A DNA stretch of 64,000 bases. Source: Apostichopus japonicus. Taxonomy: Eukaryota > Echinodermata > Holothuroidea > Aspidochirotida > Stichopodidae. The translations under genes were made by a program, and so were the position numbers. Below are positions 1 to 11,948 of this stretch, in pieces. The stretch is from contig NC_092567.1 of NCBI RefSeq assembly GCF_037975245.1, forward strand, positions 17,906,376 to 17,970,375, read 5' to 3'. Below the pieces are notes generated by a model that searched no databases, was not told the DNA's origin, and worked only from the letters and a program-made list of their open reading frames with translations. Position 1 is the stretch's first letter. Each line of letters starts with the position of its first letter.

Positions 1-1311
1 GATCATCTTGGCGACCCTCCGGTGGCGGATGCTATACCCTGGGAAGTTACGGGGAGGGGAGGGGTATGCCCCTGCCTTGTGAGGAATATTTTAATAGGAC
101 TAAGAACGTTGAGGTGCAGAATTGAATTTGGGACATTGGTTGCTATCGGCTCATTGAACCAATCGGCGGCGTTTGTGTCTTGAAAAATGACTCATATGTT
201 GCCTCGGACGACAATAGTACCCTTCGTGGTTAAACTGATATTATTATTATCATTATTATTGTAACGTATGGTAATCAATACAAGTTTCGGTGACATATCC
301 TTGTGAGGGTACCGTCACCCCTAGATAAGATTACCTTCATGATCAGATTTCCAAAAAAAAATTGTTTGTTTAGAACAGTACTTAAGTCTTATGTATAGAG
401 GAACGACATTGAAAACCAATGTAGCCTATACTGCCTGTTTACAAACGATTCTGAAGTGTATACTTTATAAATTAAGGAGACAAGGGGACAAACAAGAACA
501 TCAAAATATTACCCTACCCCACCCCCTCCTCAAAAAGCATATGTTATGCTTAGGGTTCCTCTAAGGGAGGATTTTAGGCGAAGTCATAATGTTGATAAGT
601 ATAGTCAATGAGAAAGCAAATATTTGAGTGCTGGTAAGGTATCTAAAGATTTCGGTTTTCAAGATGTTTACCATTAAAACAAGATCATTTTTCTGGGATG
701 TTCCTTTAAGGTTTAAGTGCTGATAAAGTCGGCTCTTCGGTATACGCCATAATGTTAATCCTTTATTTTTATAAATCGTAATAACTTGACCGAAAAAAAT
801 GTATTTCAATGTATTTCAATCTATAAAGACATTCAACATCAATTAATTCATTGATACCCCATGCATTGATTCCCTTGCGTTATCACAATGATAGAAAAAG
901 ATTATGGCAAATGTCTCTGAATTTTTCGGGCACCTACTGAAAGGAAAATAAATTGCAATGTGTTTTTCAATGGTTAAACCGATAATAACACAGCAAATGG
1001 TTGTATGTTATTGGCATGCGATGTAATAACCGATGCATGCCTATATGATATGCACATTAACATGTTGAACGCGCGCACTAATTTTGGTTATATTTTTCGG
1101 GCAAGTCGTTACAGCCCCCCCCCCCCAATCAAATTGGGCTCCTACGCCTATGTCCCTAGCCCCAGGGTGCTCTAAAGTGCGGAGTTAGAAACAAAAATCA
1201 TAGTTTGCACAATCGTTCTATTGAATTATTACGGTCACTTTCTCGAATGTTATTTTAAAAAATGTGGCATGCAGCCTATACATAATAACCTTCATGTTTT
1301 CGTTCAAACAG

Positions 1312-1496
1312 GTGACCCGGGCGGTTCAGATGCTCCGTTTGATGTCATAGGCATTATAATCATCATAGTAATTGTCCTATGTTGTTGTGGCTGTTGCTGT
1401 GCTGCCTCTGACGACGATCATGATTCCGGAAGATCCTCTCGCCGGACTCAGAGTGCGATAGTCATCACCGAAGTTACGGCATTGGTGATTGAATAA
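1312..1496 (+). CDS. Last exon of small single-pass membrane protein (copy 1)
   Basis: The exon follows a pyrimidine-containing acceptor (TTCAAACAG at 1,303-1,311) and reads open to a stop at 1,494-1,496. It encodes a short GDPGGSDAPFD stretch, a run of Ile/Val (GIIIIIVIV), a cysteine cluster (CCCGCCC) at the inner membrane face, an acidic segment, an SGRSSRR basic patch and a hydrophobic tail ending LVIE. It is the paralogue of the exon at 53,682-53,860. Between copies the only length change is an in-frame 6-bp difference in the Cys cluster. Earlier exons of this copy would lie left of the window. The family is not recognised; the layout is that of a type I/III small membrane protein. Confidence 0.55.
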
Positions 1497-3100
1497 TAAC
1501 CCAAGTTGTATTACGTTGTATCTTAAGATGCATTTTCCCATCGGGTGCAGCCGGGAAACATGCCGCCCCAGTTTTGTGAAGTAACCTTAAGTGCCCTTTT
1601 ATTTGATCAAAAGTTCCCCTCCCCCTTCTTGGTAACAAAAAGTATTATTTGTCTAGTTGATATCGTAAAAGTGCTGTTGCTTAAGAGGTGACAGAAAAAA
1701 GGGAAGTAAAAGCATGTGGCTTTTGTTGAAAATCATTCAAATGCTGAAATTTGTGATACGTGCTGCCAAGAGGATCCGTTTTATTCGAATTGTTCTAATG
1801 TAACTTTGTTGGTTTGTTTAATTACCCCTCACATCAAAGCCACATATGTCGCTGCATCTCGGATGTTGTGCCCCGTTAGATTAAACACTCTCCCACAGCC
1901 CGTGTCTTGTTGTGGCCATTTATAGTTGATGTATAGCGTAACCATCTATTTCGTTAGCCTTCAAGTTGGTCTTTTCGTGTCAATTTGAGCAAAGCAATGT
2001 ATTACCTATCACATAGTAAGATGCCTAAGTAAACGAGGTTGTACTTACATTCATTTGATTACCTGCATTAAGTGAGTTGCGGGGGCGGCGCTGAGGACGA
2101 GGCAAAGGGAGGGGTTGTGGATGACGGGGTAGGATGCAGAAGTTCCCCTCCGTTTGAAAAAAACCTCACCTTACAGAAATGATAGGCCTACCATCAAAGG
2201 TCTGGGACTGAAGTGGGCGATCCTGGATTGAAGTAGTGGGGTTTTGTCCACACTTAGTGGGATGCTAATTTACCTTACTTCATATGTATGTTTGAGGAGA
2301 TAAGCGGTTTAATTTTGAACGTATTACTTATTAAATTATCATTGAAATACTTGAAAACATCGATATTTACGTCGTTTAGCCTAATGGTATGGGATTGATT
2401 ATTTTAGAGGGTAGTACTGGCTTGATATGTTTTTGGTAAGTAAATTCAACTGTTTCAGGGATATGAAGAGACTAAACAAATACCGATATTATTCATGTGT
2501 AGCCTACTTACTCCTAAAACTTACTATGTTGAACTTTATATCAAGTTTCGAACTTCATAAAACGTGGAGAGTATTGTGGAGAGAATACGTTGCTTAAAAC
2601 TGCAATTTTGCGATTACCTTTGCTGTAGAGTTCAAATGGTACGGATACAAAGTTTGAGAAATGTACTGCCAATTTTTTAGAATGTTCTAAATGATAGCCA
2701 CTACAATATGTTAACCACAGGAATGTAGCACCTGGCAACTATCACATTGTACAAGGTCAAGCAAGAGTGCAATTTGTGCTCGAGTAAAATTTCTAAGTTC
2801 ACCTAATTAGCTCTATAAATATATATAAGGAATTTTTATCTTTAAATCATTGTGATTAAATGGCAGAAATGAACGAAACGAATTGTCCAGTTGGTCTTTG
2901 AAGTGCCAACGTCGGAAAAAAATCCTGTGACCCACTGCAGCAACAGCGTGCTTTGTTCAGTATCATTTGCTTCCCGAGAGGAAGAAGCTACATTGCCAAC
3001 ACAGGAAGCTAACGTACTCGACACGTAACTTCATAACACAAGGCATTTCGCTGATAATCTATCCACTGATTGCTACGAGACATGTAATTGATGGCGTGAA
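1497..3100. other. 3' flank of membrane protein exon, no further gene seen
   Basis: This stretch probably includes the 3' untranslated region of the preceding exon. A 69-codon open frame at 1,716-1,925 is also open in the second copy, but the copies differ there by about eight replacement and three silent changes, which looks neutral. The rest is AT-rich and matches 53,861-54,407 and 56,216-57,700. Confidence 0.5.
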
Positions 3101-3129
3101 ATAAACGTAAATGAATTGTTAATCTGACC

Positions 3130-4260
3130 TGCATTACAAACATTACTGCAGATAAACCTAGCAGTATTCTCCCTTGTGTTTTTACTGTGACTGCTTTGTT
3201 ACTGCAAACGTCACTGTAGATCAGCATAACTGCATTGTGATCGCATTATTACTGTAACGGTATTGTACTACACACATTACTGTAGATCAGCCGATTGAAA
3301 TATTATTTTAATGGTATTGTTACCATAAACATAGCTGCAGATAAACGTTACTGGATTCTCCCTGTATTTGACTGTAAATGCATTTTTACTGTAACGGCTT
3401 TGTGACTACAAATATCACTGCAAATAAAGGTAACTGCATTCTCCCTGTATTTGACTGTAACTGCATTGTTACTGCAAACATTACTGCAGATAAACGTTAC
3501 TGCATTCTCACGGCATTTGACTGTAAATGCATTATTACGGTAACGGCTTTGTGACTACAAATATCACTACAAATAAAGGTAACGGCATTCTCCCTGTATT
3601 TGACTGTAACTGCATTGTTACTACACACATTACTGCAGATAAACGTTACTGCATTCTCCCTGTATTTGACTGTAAATGCATTTTTACTGTAACGGCTTTG
3701 TGACTACAAATATTACTGCAAATAAAGGTAACTGCTTTCTCCGGTATTTGACTGTAACTGCATTGTTACTGCAAACATTACTGCAGATAAACGTTACTGA
3801 ATTCTCGCGGTATTTGACTGTAAATGCATTGTTACGGTAACGGCTTTGTGACTTCAAACATTACTGCAAATAAAGGTAACTGCCTCCCCCCTGTATTTTA
3901 CTATAACAACATTGTTACTGCAAACATTACTGCAGATCAACTTAACTGCATTGTTACTACAAACATTACTGCAGATAAACGTAACAGCATTCTCACTGTA
4001 TTTTCGTCTGTGATGGCTTTGTTACTGCAAACATAACTGTACGAGATCAACTTAACTGCATTGTTATACTGTAACAAAATTGTTATTACAAACATTACTG
4101 CAGATAAACGTAACTGCAATCTCTCTGTATTTTTACTGTGACTGCCTTGTTACTGCAATTTTACTTCAATGTTACTGCAACTTTACTGTAATTGCATTGT
4201 TAGACCAAACGTTACTTTAGATACACGTAAATGCATTGTTACTGTATCGTTACTGCATTG
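3130..4260. repeat. GTTACTGCA-type satellite with higher-order unit
   Basis: The array is built from short degenerate pieces such as ATTGTTACTGCA and ACATTACTGCAGATAAA. A longer unit is layered on top: the phrase TATTTGACTGTAAATGCAT or its variant recurs near 3,363, 3,512, 3,660 and 3,811, a period of about 149 bp. The related array in the second duplication copy (57,716-58,190) is under half as long. Short open frames here are by-products of the repeat. Confidence 0.9.
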
Positions 4261-4949
4261 TTTGGTGCATTTTCGGGAATATTTAGATTGACAACGGGGG
4301 ATGTACATCCCACATGCACCCTCCCCCTTAACTTTGCTATATTTGCGTTAGGGTGGGACTGATGATTGGTTGTAGACAAGGGCATAGCCAACCTGAGTGG
4401 TGTGAGGGACAAAGACACCCCCCCCCCCCCCGCTTGTATTCTGACATATAACTTTCTATGACACTATATATGCTCTACCCTCCAATTCCAGTTCGAATTC
4501 TTGGGGACCGGGGCACACAATTTGCTGACCTATGCTCTGGGGAAAGGCCTTTGAGGAAAATTGTTTCGGTAATGACCCTGATGCAAAATAGTGCTATAAC
4601 TTCCATCATTTCAACTACATTTGTGTATATGAATTTGCGTGGGTGTGTTACAGAAGCCATTTGGAAGTAAATGTTGCGAAGGGAGGAGAGATTGCCTGTG
4701 TTCCCATTCTCCTTCTGGTGACGGCCCTGTAAATAATTAAATGTACCAATCATTTTCTAAATAGTGCGTGTGATAGGTATATGCAGGTATATCATATCTC
4801 TACACATTGACCCATGCAAATGGAAGAGCTGCGTTTTACTGAAAACGACAATCAGGTTACATACGACGTACGAAATTTTGAAAAGTGTCATTTACTGAAA
4901 CATTGATAAAACGGAAAATCTAATCAAATTTTGGTTGAAAATTCAATAT

Positions 4950-5420
4950 ATTAAATTATAGTAAAAGGCTTTGAAGTTTTCAATTAGACTGTCTTTGTGA
5001 AGTTTATGGACATATTTTAAACACTGATAATGTCTGATAAATGATAAAAAGGTCGGCTTCCGTTTTACACATCATTTTGAGAAGATTTAAAAAATCGTGA
5101 TTTTTGGCCAAAATTTGGAAAAACCATAGAAAACCATATAGCCTTAGACGAAAATTTGAGGTTTTCAAATTTCAGTCTTAAAGTCTACAACGGAATCACA
5201 TGGATCAGAAGCATGTTCCCGTCCTGTTAAACGTGAAATTATACCAAGTTTTCTGCTTGCAAACTAAATATATGAAATTTGACGTAACGATTGGAATATT
5301 CAAATAATACTGTCTTTCTGAAGAGTATGGACATACTTTAAATACTGTTATTGTCTGATACATGATAAAGAGGTCGGCATTCGTTCTTCGCATCATTTTG
5401 AGATTTAAAAAAAGCCTTAC
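4950..5420 (+). repeat. Direct repeat pair of about 130 bp
   Basis: The segment near 4,980-5,110 (phrases TAGACTGTCTTTGTGAAG and AAAAAGGTCGGC) recurs near 5,300-5,420 (AATACTGTCTTTCTGAAG and AAAGAGGTCGGC) with moderate divergence. Only the first copy is matched in the second segmental duplicate, near 58,690, so the internal repeat spans the duplication edge. Confidence 0.7.
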
Positions 5421-6560
5421 AAAATGATCAAATTTGGACGAAAATCGAGAACCTGTCCCTTTAACACTGGTATGTGTGTCTCCAAACTGATGTGATCATA
5501 TTTGATACGTATATCTAAAAGTTGATGAAAATCTTATATTATGTGATAGTGGTTATATGACGTTCTACATATTCTAGCCGACGACGTGAAATATGGAGCA
5601 CTTCGTGTAATATTTATCAAGGTTGCCTGGCTTAGAGCAACAACAAAAAATAAGGTGACAGTTTTGTAAGGTCGCCCCACGTTGAGTCTGAAGGGATAGG
5701 TTAAACCGCTAGCACAGGAAAGTGGACATGTAAACCTGCTAAGGAAAAGAAAAACAAAGACTACAGAGTACAGACTACAAAAGCAAAGGATTATCCAGTT
5801 AGCCTCAGGGACGTAGCCAGGTGGTGGGGGGGGGGGGGAGCAGTGTCGAAAAAATGTTTAAAAACTGTCGTTTTTTAGCATGGTATTTTGTCAGTGCTCT
5901 TTTGTTATTGGATACTCGTCAGCTCCGTTAACTCGATTATAATCGCAGTAACATTCAAGCCTACTGATTCAACTACTTACTTAGTTTGGCAGATGCAATT
6001 AGCTAAATTTAGCCTATACCCTATTACAAGCCTACAGTTGGCCCCTGTGTAATAAAATACATATTGCCTACCTAACCACACTCTATGGAATGTCACGAAC
6101 CGTATGCACAACGACGTCGACAACGTTCGTTATCATCCATTCTATGATTCGTCCTAAGTTGTTGCAAGAACAGCTAGCAATCGTATGTGATATGTACTTC
6201 CTATAAATACTTATTACACTGCTATTACACTGCGATAACGAGATTTGTTTTTAGGCCATTGCATATTTGGCTATATTACGAAATGTTCAAGTTTATGTTG
6301 TCCATCAGTTAAGTACGTCAAATGTATTGAAGTCCAGACATTGGACAATAAACAAGAATCATCCTACAACCTACAGTTGTATCAAAGACAATTACAGGCT
6401 ATAGTTGTATCAAAGACATTTCTGGCCTATCTTTGTATCTACAAGTATCAGAAGTTGAAAAGTAAGACTACTCTGTACATGTACCTTGCTAATTTTAAAT
6501 ACATTTTGTAGTATTGAATTACTTACTATTTTAACTCGTTTGTTGTGAGGGTTTAAAAGT
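5421..6560. other. Intergenic, no gene recognised
   Basis: AT-rich sequence without a convincing exon. A MITE-end-like signature (CAGGGACGTAGCCAGG followed by a G run) lies at about 5,806-5,838. It resembles the ends of the hAT-like MITEs elsewhere in the window, but no partner end was found nearby. Confidence 0.5.
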
Positions 6561-6607
6561 GATATTGAATGAGGTGTCTCAAGTTAGCAAGTGGCCAGGG
6601 AACCAAA

Positions 6608-6727
6608 ATGAACACTCGGGATGGGTCGTTTCCGGCCATCTTCAAATTCATGGCTACGTCGCTGGTTTGCCTTACTTTTTATTTAACGTTATTTAAGAAA
6701 AAGGAATTAAATCTACAAAGCAATAAG
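6608..6727 (+). CDS. Possible first exon of a type II membrane protein
   Basis: From the ATG at 6,608 a 40-codon frame has a short polar N-terminus, a hydrophobic stretch FMATSLVCLTFYLTLF and then a basic KKK stem. That is the layout of a Golgi-type signal anchor as in glycosyl- or sulfotransferases. It ends at AATAAG followed by GTGAAT, a plausible splice donor. No downstream exon was found, and the frame runs on into a 15-bp minisatellite. This is a weak candidate only. Confidence 0.2.
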
Positions 6728-6754
6728 GTGAATCATAGTGTACTGGTAATGATA

Positions 6755-7095
6755 AATTTAACACACGCCAATACGCTGAACTTCAGTCCGCTGAGACCTA
6801 GTCCCATGAATTGCAGTAGGTTAATCTTCAGTCCCCTAAACCTCAGGAGGCTGACCCTCAGTCGGCCGAATCTCAGTCGGCTGATCCCTCAGTACGCTAA
6901 ACCCCAGTCGGCTTAGCCCCTGACCGATGAATCTCAGTAGGCTAGTCTTCAGTCCCCTGAACCTCAGTAGGCTGACCCTCAGTCGGCTGAATCTCAGTAG
7001 GCTTGTCTTAGTCCGCTGTAGCCTGTCCTTCAGTGTGATGAACCTCAGTCGGCTGACCCTCGGTATGCTGAACTTCGGTAGGCTGTACGCCATTC
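6755..7095. repeat. 15-bp minisatellite
   Basis: About 20 diverged copies of a 15-bp unit close to CTGAACCTCAGTAGG / CTGACCCTCAGTCGG. Because the unit is five codons long, the + strand frames read as a pentapeptide repeat (NLSRL-TLSRL). Stop codons (for example at 6,914-6,916) and phase changes break the frame. The simple reading is a minisatellite. Confidence 0.85.
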
Positions 7096-7130
7096 TATTC
7101 AGCTGTGTTATTGGTCGAAGAGAGTCCTAG

Positions 7131-8236
7131 CTAGCAGTATCATTCTACACTGCTATTCCTTCCTGGAAACCCGTCTAGATATGAAGGAGGAGATGGTATT
7201 TAACTGGATACTAATCATTGGTATTCCCTTAGAACCCTGCTCAGTTTTTAATGAGTGGTTGTTTCGCAGTATTCGACTCGTCGGGTGGGTGGTGGTTCTA
7301 ATTATTTGAACCTCAATATTTGATGGCTTACCTGTCAGTACGCCCCAGGAAAAAATCCATTAACTGGACAATGGTATCTAGTTTCAACTGGGATTAGCAG
7401 TTTTCTTCTGGGCAGATGGAATATATTACTGGGAGAAACAAGCTATCAGCCTACTCTACTCGCAATCCTTTCGCAGCTGGACGTGAACGTAATTACCATT
7501 TGTATATCCCTTATATTTTCTCCCTTTTTTTGTTTTCTCGACTGTTGATGCCAAGCTGTCATGATCATAGCTAACACCGTACCGAAGAATACACTCTTCC
7601 ACGACCCTGCAGTGCACTGTATCGCTACAACTACACCAGTCTCTCGTTTATACAAACAGTTATGAGTCGAAAAGGCTTTCCTCGGTCTCTATCTCCGCCA
7701 TTTCAGTAACACTGTTTAAGTTACAGGTTCCTGTACCTAGTGCTTTACCATTGCATTCATACAGATACGCGCGAACGATGGTTTTACAGACTGCGTACAT
7801 GTGTACACACTACGAACAATGCTTTGTATGCGGCGTCTAATCTTGCCGCCAAAATAAAGTAATTGCACTCATGGGTATGACGATGTTTTGCAGTAGACAC
7901 GCCCTTTATGACATACTCCGAACTCTCTCGGGAAATTTCCACTGGTCGCATATTCTTGTTAATGAGTAGCGCCACCGATAAGACTTAAAGAAAACGTCTT
8001 CGTTACGTGTAGCAAACGCCCATTAATAGAACTATTGACTTACACACTAGTTCCCAAAAGTGATGTGGTCTATAAGTCTCGACAGAAGGTCCCATTAGCT
8101 AGACGCTACCCATCACTGGATAGCTGACAAGTATGCTTTTCATGGCACTATAAAATTTCCGTACCATGACAGCGCAGCTTTTCCGTCGCTTGTAACAAAC
8201 CTCTTCACTCAGTAATAAGCAATGTTCGTACGCTGC
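7131..8236. other. Intergenic, no gene recognised
   Basis: Mixed-composition sequence ending at the target duplication of the next transposon. Short open frames on the - strand (7,446-7,655; 7,784-7,975) show no recognisable domain or good splice context. Confidence 0.5.
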
Positions 8237-8245
8237 TCCCGGGAG

Positions 8246-9594
8246 GCGATTTTTTTTCCCAAACAGGTTCTCAATTGTGTATAAATAGTCGCTCATGATT
8301 GGTCGGAAAAGTTACGTCATAACAATAAAACCTTCACTTCGAGGTTATCAAAATGTCTGCATCCGTTCGTTGCAACGAAGATATACCCGCTCAAAATTAC
8401 CCGCAGCTTTTAGTAAATATATGTAGATGTGTTTGGAATTGGTTTATACATATTGAGCACACTAGTATTGTATGATCTACTTTGATCGAAGATTTCTGTG
8501 AAGGCATTTATCTATAACATCGCAGAGTGAAAGTTTCGTACAGGGGTACATAACACATGCGATATAGGCCTATATGTATTATAACTGTGTACACAGTGCA
8601 GTGACGGAAATACATAATACTGTAGCATGGTGGGCTCATAATTGACGCACTTAAGGATTTGAACAACGATTTCTATCAAGGAAAAATCAAAATCACTCAA
8701 CTGTATGTGTTTTTCATATGTGTGGTTCCTCAGAAATGTAATGATCTCAAAATATTTAAGGTTCTGTGCTTATGCACCATACAATTGAGCAGAACTTGAC
8801 CACAAAATGTCTACCGTGTCAAGTTCTTTTTTACCCCTAAATTGACACATTCGTCGATAAGATTACTGTAGTGAAGGCTTTAGTATACATCCATTGACTT
8901 TAGATGCTGTTTGCTATACTTTGAGCCTCTAAGCTTAGACAGATCAGGTCCCAGAGAGTAGTGCTGTCCATGATATTGAGGAAATGTTGGTTCATTTTTA
9001 GGGTGCAAGATTTCCAAATGCCCAAAAAACGTACAAAACTGGGGGGAAGGGTGTTAAAAACTTAAAGATTCCACAATTTGGTCATCAAATAGGTGAAATG
9101 GATTCAAACTCATGAAATATGTTATTCTGCTTGACTGCAAAAAGTTTAGGTGGCCTGCTGTATCGTTGCTAGTAATAATTGAAGGTGCGTCAATTACGGG
9201 GGTGCGTCAATTATGAAGCCTTAACTATACACTAAACTGTTTTGCGTATATTCTTTCAAGGCTGAACTCGCGTCGTGAAGTTGATTTTGGTGTAGGCCTA
9301 CCCATTCCACGAAACGAATTCCGATTTCAATAGAACGGCTGACGAATCTTGGATGACGTAAACACGAAACCGATAGAATGTAGCGCATGTATCATAAGTA
9401 AGGTCAACATGTTATCCAAGCATTAAAAGTAAAAGTTAGGACGTTTGCAGGGAAACCGCGTAACAAGACTTTATTAGGTGTCAGTGTGTAACTCAGTGTA
9501 TGTCTTCGAACTACCAAGCGTTTGATGCTGACGTCACGAGCAATCTGATTGGCTGAAAACTCCGTAATTGAGAACCTGTTTGGGAAAAAATAGC
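8246..9594. mobile_element. Non-autonomous TIR element, Mutator-like (9-bp target duplication)
   Basis: Ends are inverted repeats of about 30 bp: left GCGATTTTTTTTCCCAAACA, right the reverse complement of GCTATTTTTTCCCAAACA, both continuing into GGTTCTCAATT. The exact 9-bp direct repeat TCCCGGGAG flanks it at 8,237-8,245 and 9,595-9,603. Long TIRs with a 9-bp duplication fit Mutator-like elements. Ends starting GCGA also resemble the element at 60,928. No transposase is recognisable, and a second small TIR element is nested within it. Confidence 0.75.
8633..9220. mobile_element. Small TIR element nested in the Mutator-like element
   Basis: The left end GGCTCATAATTGACGCAC (8,633-8,650) is inverted at the right end, GTGCGTCAATTATGAAGCC (9,202-9,220). 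An extra internal copy of GTGCGTCAATTA lies at 9,185-9,196. No clear target duplication was found and no protein is encoded. Confidence 0.55.
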
Positions 9595-9805
9595 TCCCGG
9601 GAGGCCCTAAGGGGTATAAAAATTGCTTTAATCGACCCACTTTTGCACAACATGTCAGTCTTTCATGTTCTTCAACATGCAAGCCACACAAATCCAGATC
9701 CTGATTGGTAACAGGTCAAAAACTGCTTTTTGGCTCTTTTCCCGAAGGAGAACATTCAGGCGGATTGATATAGACGCTAATAGGAGTATACTACATACAG
9801 TTTAA

Positions 9806-11494
9806 AGATGAACGATAGTGATTTTTCAGCATCGACGGAAAAATACGATTTTATTCAAGAGTATTCTAGTTGGTTTCCATATTACACATGTGAAAATTCA
9901 AGTCAATCCGATGTTGGGAAAGGCTTAAAAAAAATCCTAAACTCGTTGATTTTTTAAACAAAAATTGGGCTTTTCGCGAACAGCGATATGATGATCACAT
10001 GATCTACAGTGACATGTGACGTCATTATGATGATAACAAAGTGAGCTCGGCGTAGTGTACTTCAGCAGTGTGCACTTAGTGTGTAAGTTTAGTTGCAACC
10101 TACTCTATATTGGACTCGACAAACAACCTAAACCAGAGAGGAGATTTGATACACTGCGTGAGACATTTAACGGTCTAGTTTTAATAAGGTGTTATTGTTC
10201 CTGCTTTTTCTTGTCGTTTTAGTGAAGCCGACTGCCCCAATGTAAATTACGGAATAATCGGTCATAGAGCCATCTCGGGCCCAATTGAAATTTGCGTGTG
10301 GCAAGGTCACTAAAGTAAAAAAAGTTTGAAAGATTGATGCTTTTATGCCGCATTATTTATATATATCCCGATAAATGCAACAGTAAATGTTGGAACTGGA
10401 AGACATGTCAGACGTGAACAACCTAATGACTATGTGAGGAGAGAATCCACGTGCAAATTTCAATTGGGGCATGGACGTCGCTTAGGCAGAGTTTTTTTGG
10501 GCAGAGATGTGTTCATACCCTCCAAACCACTTTAAATGTAATACGAATAGGAAATGTGTGTATGCTCGAGCGAAACAAAACATCGTGTAAGTATTACTTA
10601 GCGCACACTGTCACTTATGTTTGCACAGTGTGAAAGTACCGTTTGCGGACCTACGTGAAGTTGGGCTAGAATACGATTCCTCCTGAAGCCCAAACCACGA
10701 GGCATGCATGTGAATAAACGCAATAGGCATTGCATGTAGTGAGAAAATTGTTCGAGCTAGACTAACTACTCGATTGAGTTCAAATGCGGTTGTATTTCAA
10801 GCTCAATGAAACCTTTCTGTTGGATTTAATGACGCACGGAACAAGGAACGTTTATGTTTTACAGTAGGCCTAGTGCATACAAGCGAATCTACTTTGTTTA
10901 GAACTTTGGATTTTCTTTCGGATGTTATACTAAACTACGTTTGAGACTATCATCACTATTGTCATTGTGCCAGTTTGACTGGTAAGTGAGCACATTCATA
11001 CATCACTCTGTATAAAACCCGCCAAAAACGTGATCTTGAGATTTACGTTACTTTGGGTCAGCTTGCGAGTTACCTCTTCAGATATGGGGAAATCGTTGCG
11101 AAATCGCCGTAAATTTCGTAAAAAAACACTTGTAAACACGTGGTGAAGAAATCAAGAAACACCATGATATTCATTATCTATTTATGTCTTGAACATTACG
11201 CCGGAAAATAACAGTTATGCTGACACGAAATGCACGCACAGCTCCGTACTGAACAGTTCACAACAGAAAAGATCATCACAGTGACGTCATTCACTGACCT
11301 GAGGGCTGTTCAAGGTCGTTGCAGTGTTTGCAAATTCCTAAATTACGGAGACGAAAAAACGATGTTTTAAATTCCCTTTTTTATAACTTTCCGGTGTGCT
11401 ATTTGGAAAATTAAAAAAATATGTTGCTTGGTAACATATAAACTACATTATATATGAAAATGAGAGATTTTTTTTCTGTCACTATCGTTCTACT
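9806..11494. mobile_element. TTAA-flanked TIR element, Kolobok- or piggyBac-type, non-autonomous
   Basis: The left end reads TTAA then AGATGAACGATAGTGA. The right end is the inverse, TCACTATCGTTCTACT then TTAA (TTAA at 9,802-9,805 and 11,495-11,498). A TTAA target duplication is typical of piggyBac and Kolobok superfamilies. The AGxxGAAC start resembles the AGACCAACTATGG ends of the THAP-encoding element at 54,412, so Kolobok is favoured. No transposase-sized frame is present. Confidence 0.7.
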
Positions 11495-11498
11495 TTAA

Positions 11499-11948
11499 TT
11501 GCAATCACAGTCAACCTCAACGTGAAACGTCAGGACAATACACCAGTGTCACCTTCGTTTACACCATATTGGGCGTTGCTCATCACTAAACAGTCAAACT
11601 GTGACAGCTTTACCAGATCATTCTGTCAAGGAGACGCTACAACGTGTGTCTCGGATTCCATGTAAGTGGGAAATCCAGCCATTTATTTATATCGATAAGT
11701 ATCGATAAGAATAGACTGTAAGCCTGTGTATGTATACGAAATAAAGTGCAGTTCAAACTCTACGGTAGGCCTACTGTGTCTGCGTCTGTACGTAATGATG
11801 ATGTACGTACTGTTGCATTAAACGTTGAGGTCCGTGTTGTATTCTTACAGCACTGTCCAGTATTTTGTCAGATATTACGTGTATGCTTACAGAAATATTG
11901 TCGTTTACATACAGGGCATGTTGTAATGCAAAACAGTTTTACCTTAAG
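11499..11948. other. Intergenic, LINE 3' flank
   Basis: This lies just beyond the 3' end of the - strand LINE and may include its 3' untranslated tail. No gene is recognised. Confidence 0.4.

Larger units (their letters stand above)
1..5060 (+). repeat. Segmental duplication, copy 1
   Basis: This block matches 52,332-58,790 in the same orientation over nearly its whole length, with scattered substitutions and small indels. It starts inside the block, so the true left edge lies outside the window. It holds the last exon of a small membrane protein gene, the 3' flank, a GTTACTGCA-type satellite and about 800 bp of AT-rich sequence. Relative to copy 2 it lacks the 1.8-kb TTAA-flanked transposon and a stretch of about 0.7 kb, while its satellite is more than twice as long. 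Homology fades near 5,060. Confidence 0.93.

Noticed and set aside
1716-1925. 69-codon open frame with a matching frame at 54,079-54,288
   Set aside because: Replacement changes outnumber silent ones between the copies (about 8 to 3), there is no good start or splice context, and it lies where the 3' untranslated region is expected.
9404-9691. 95-codon - strand frame
   Set aside because: Spans the right inverted repeat and target duplication of the Mutator-like element, so it cannot be an ancestral gene.
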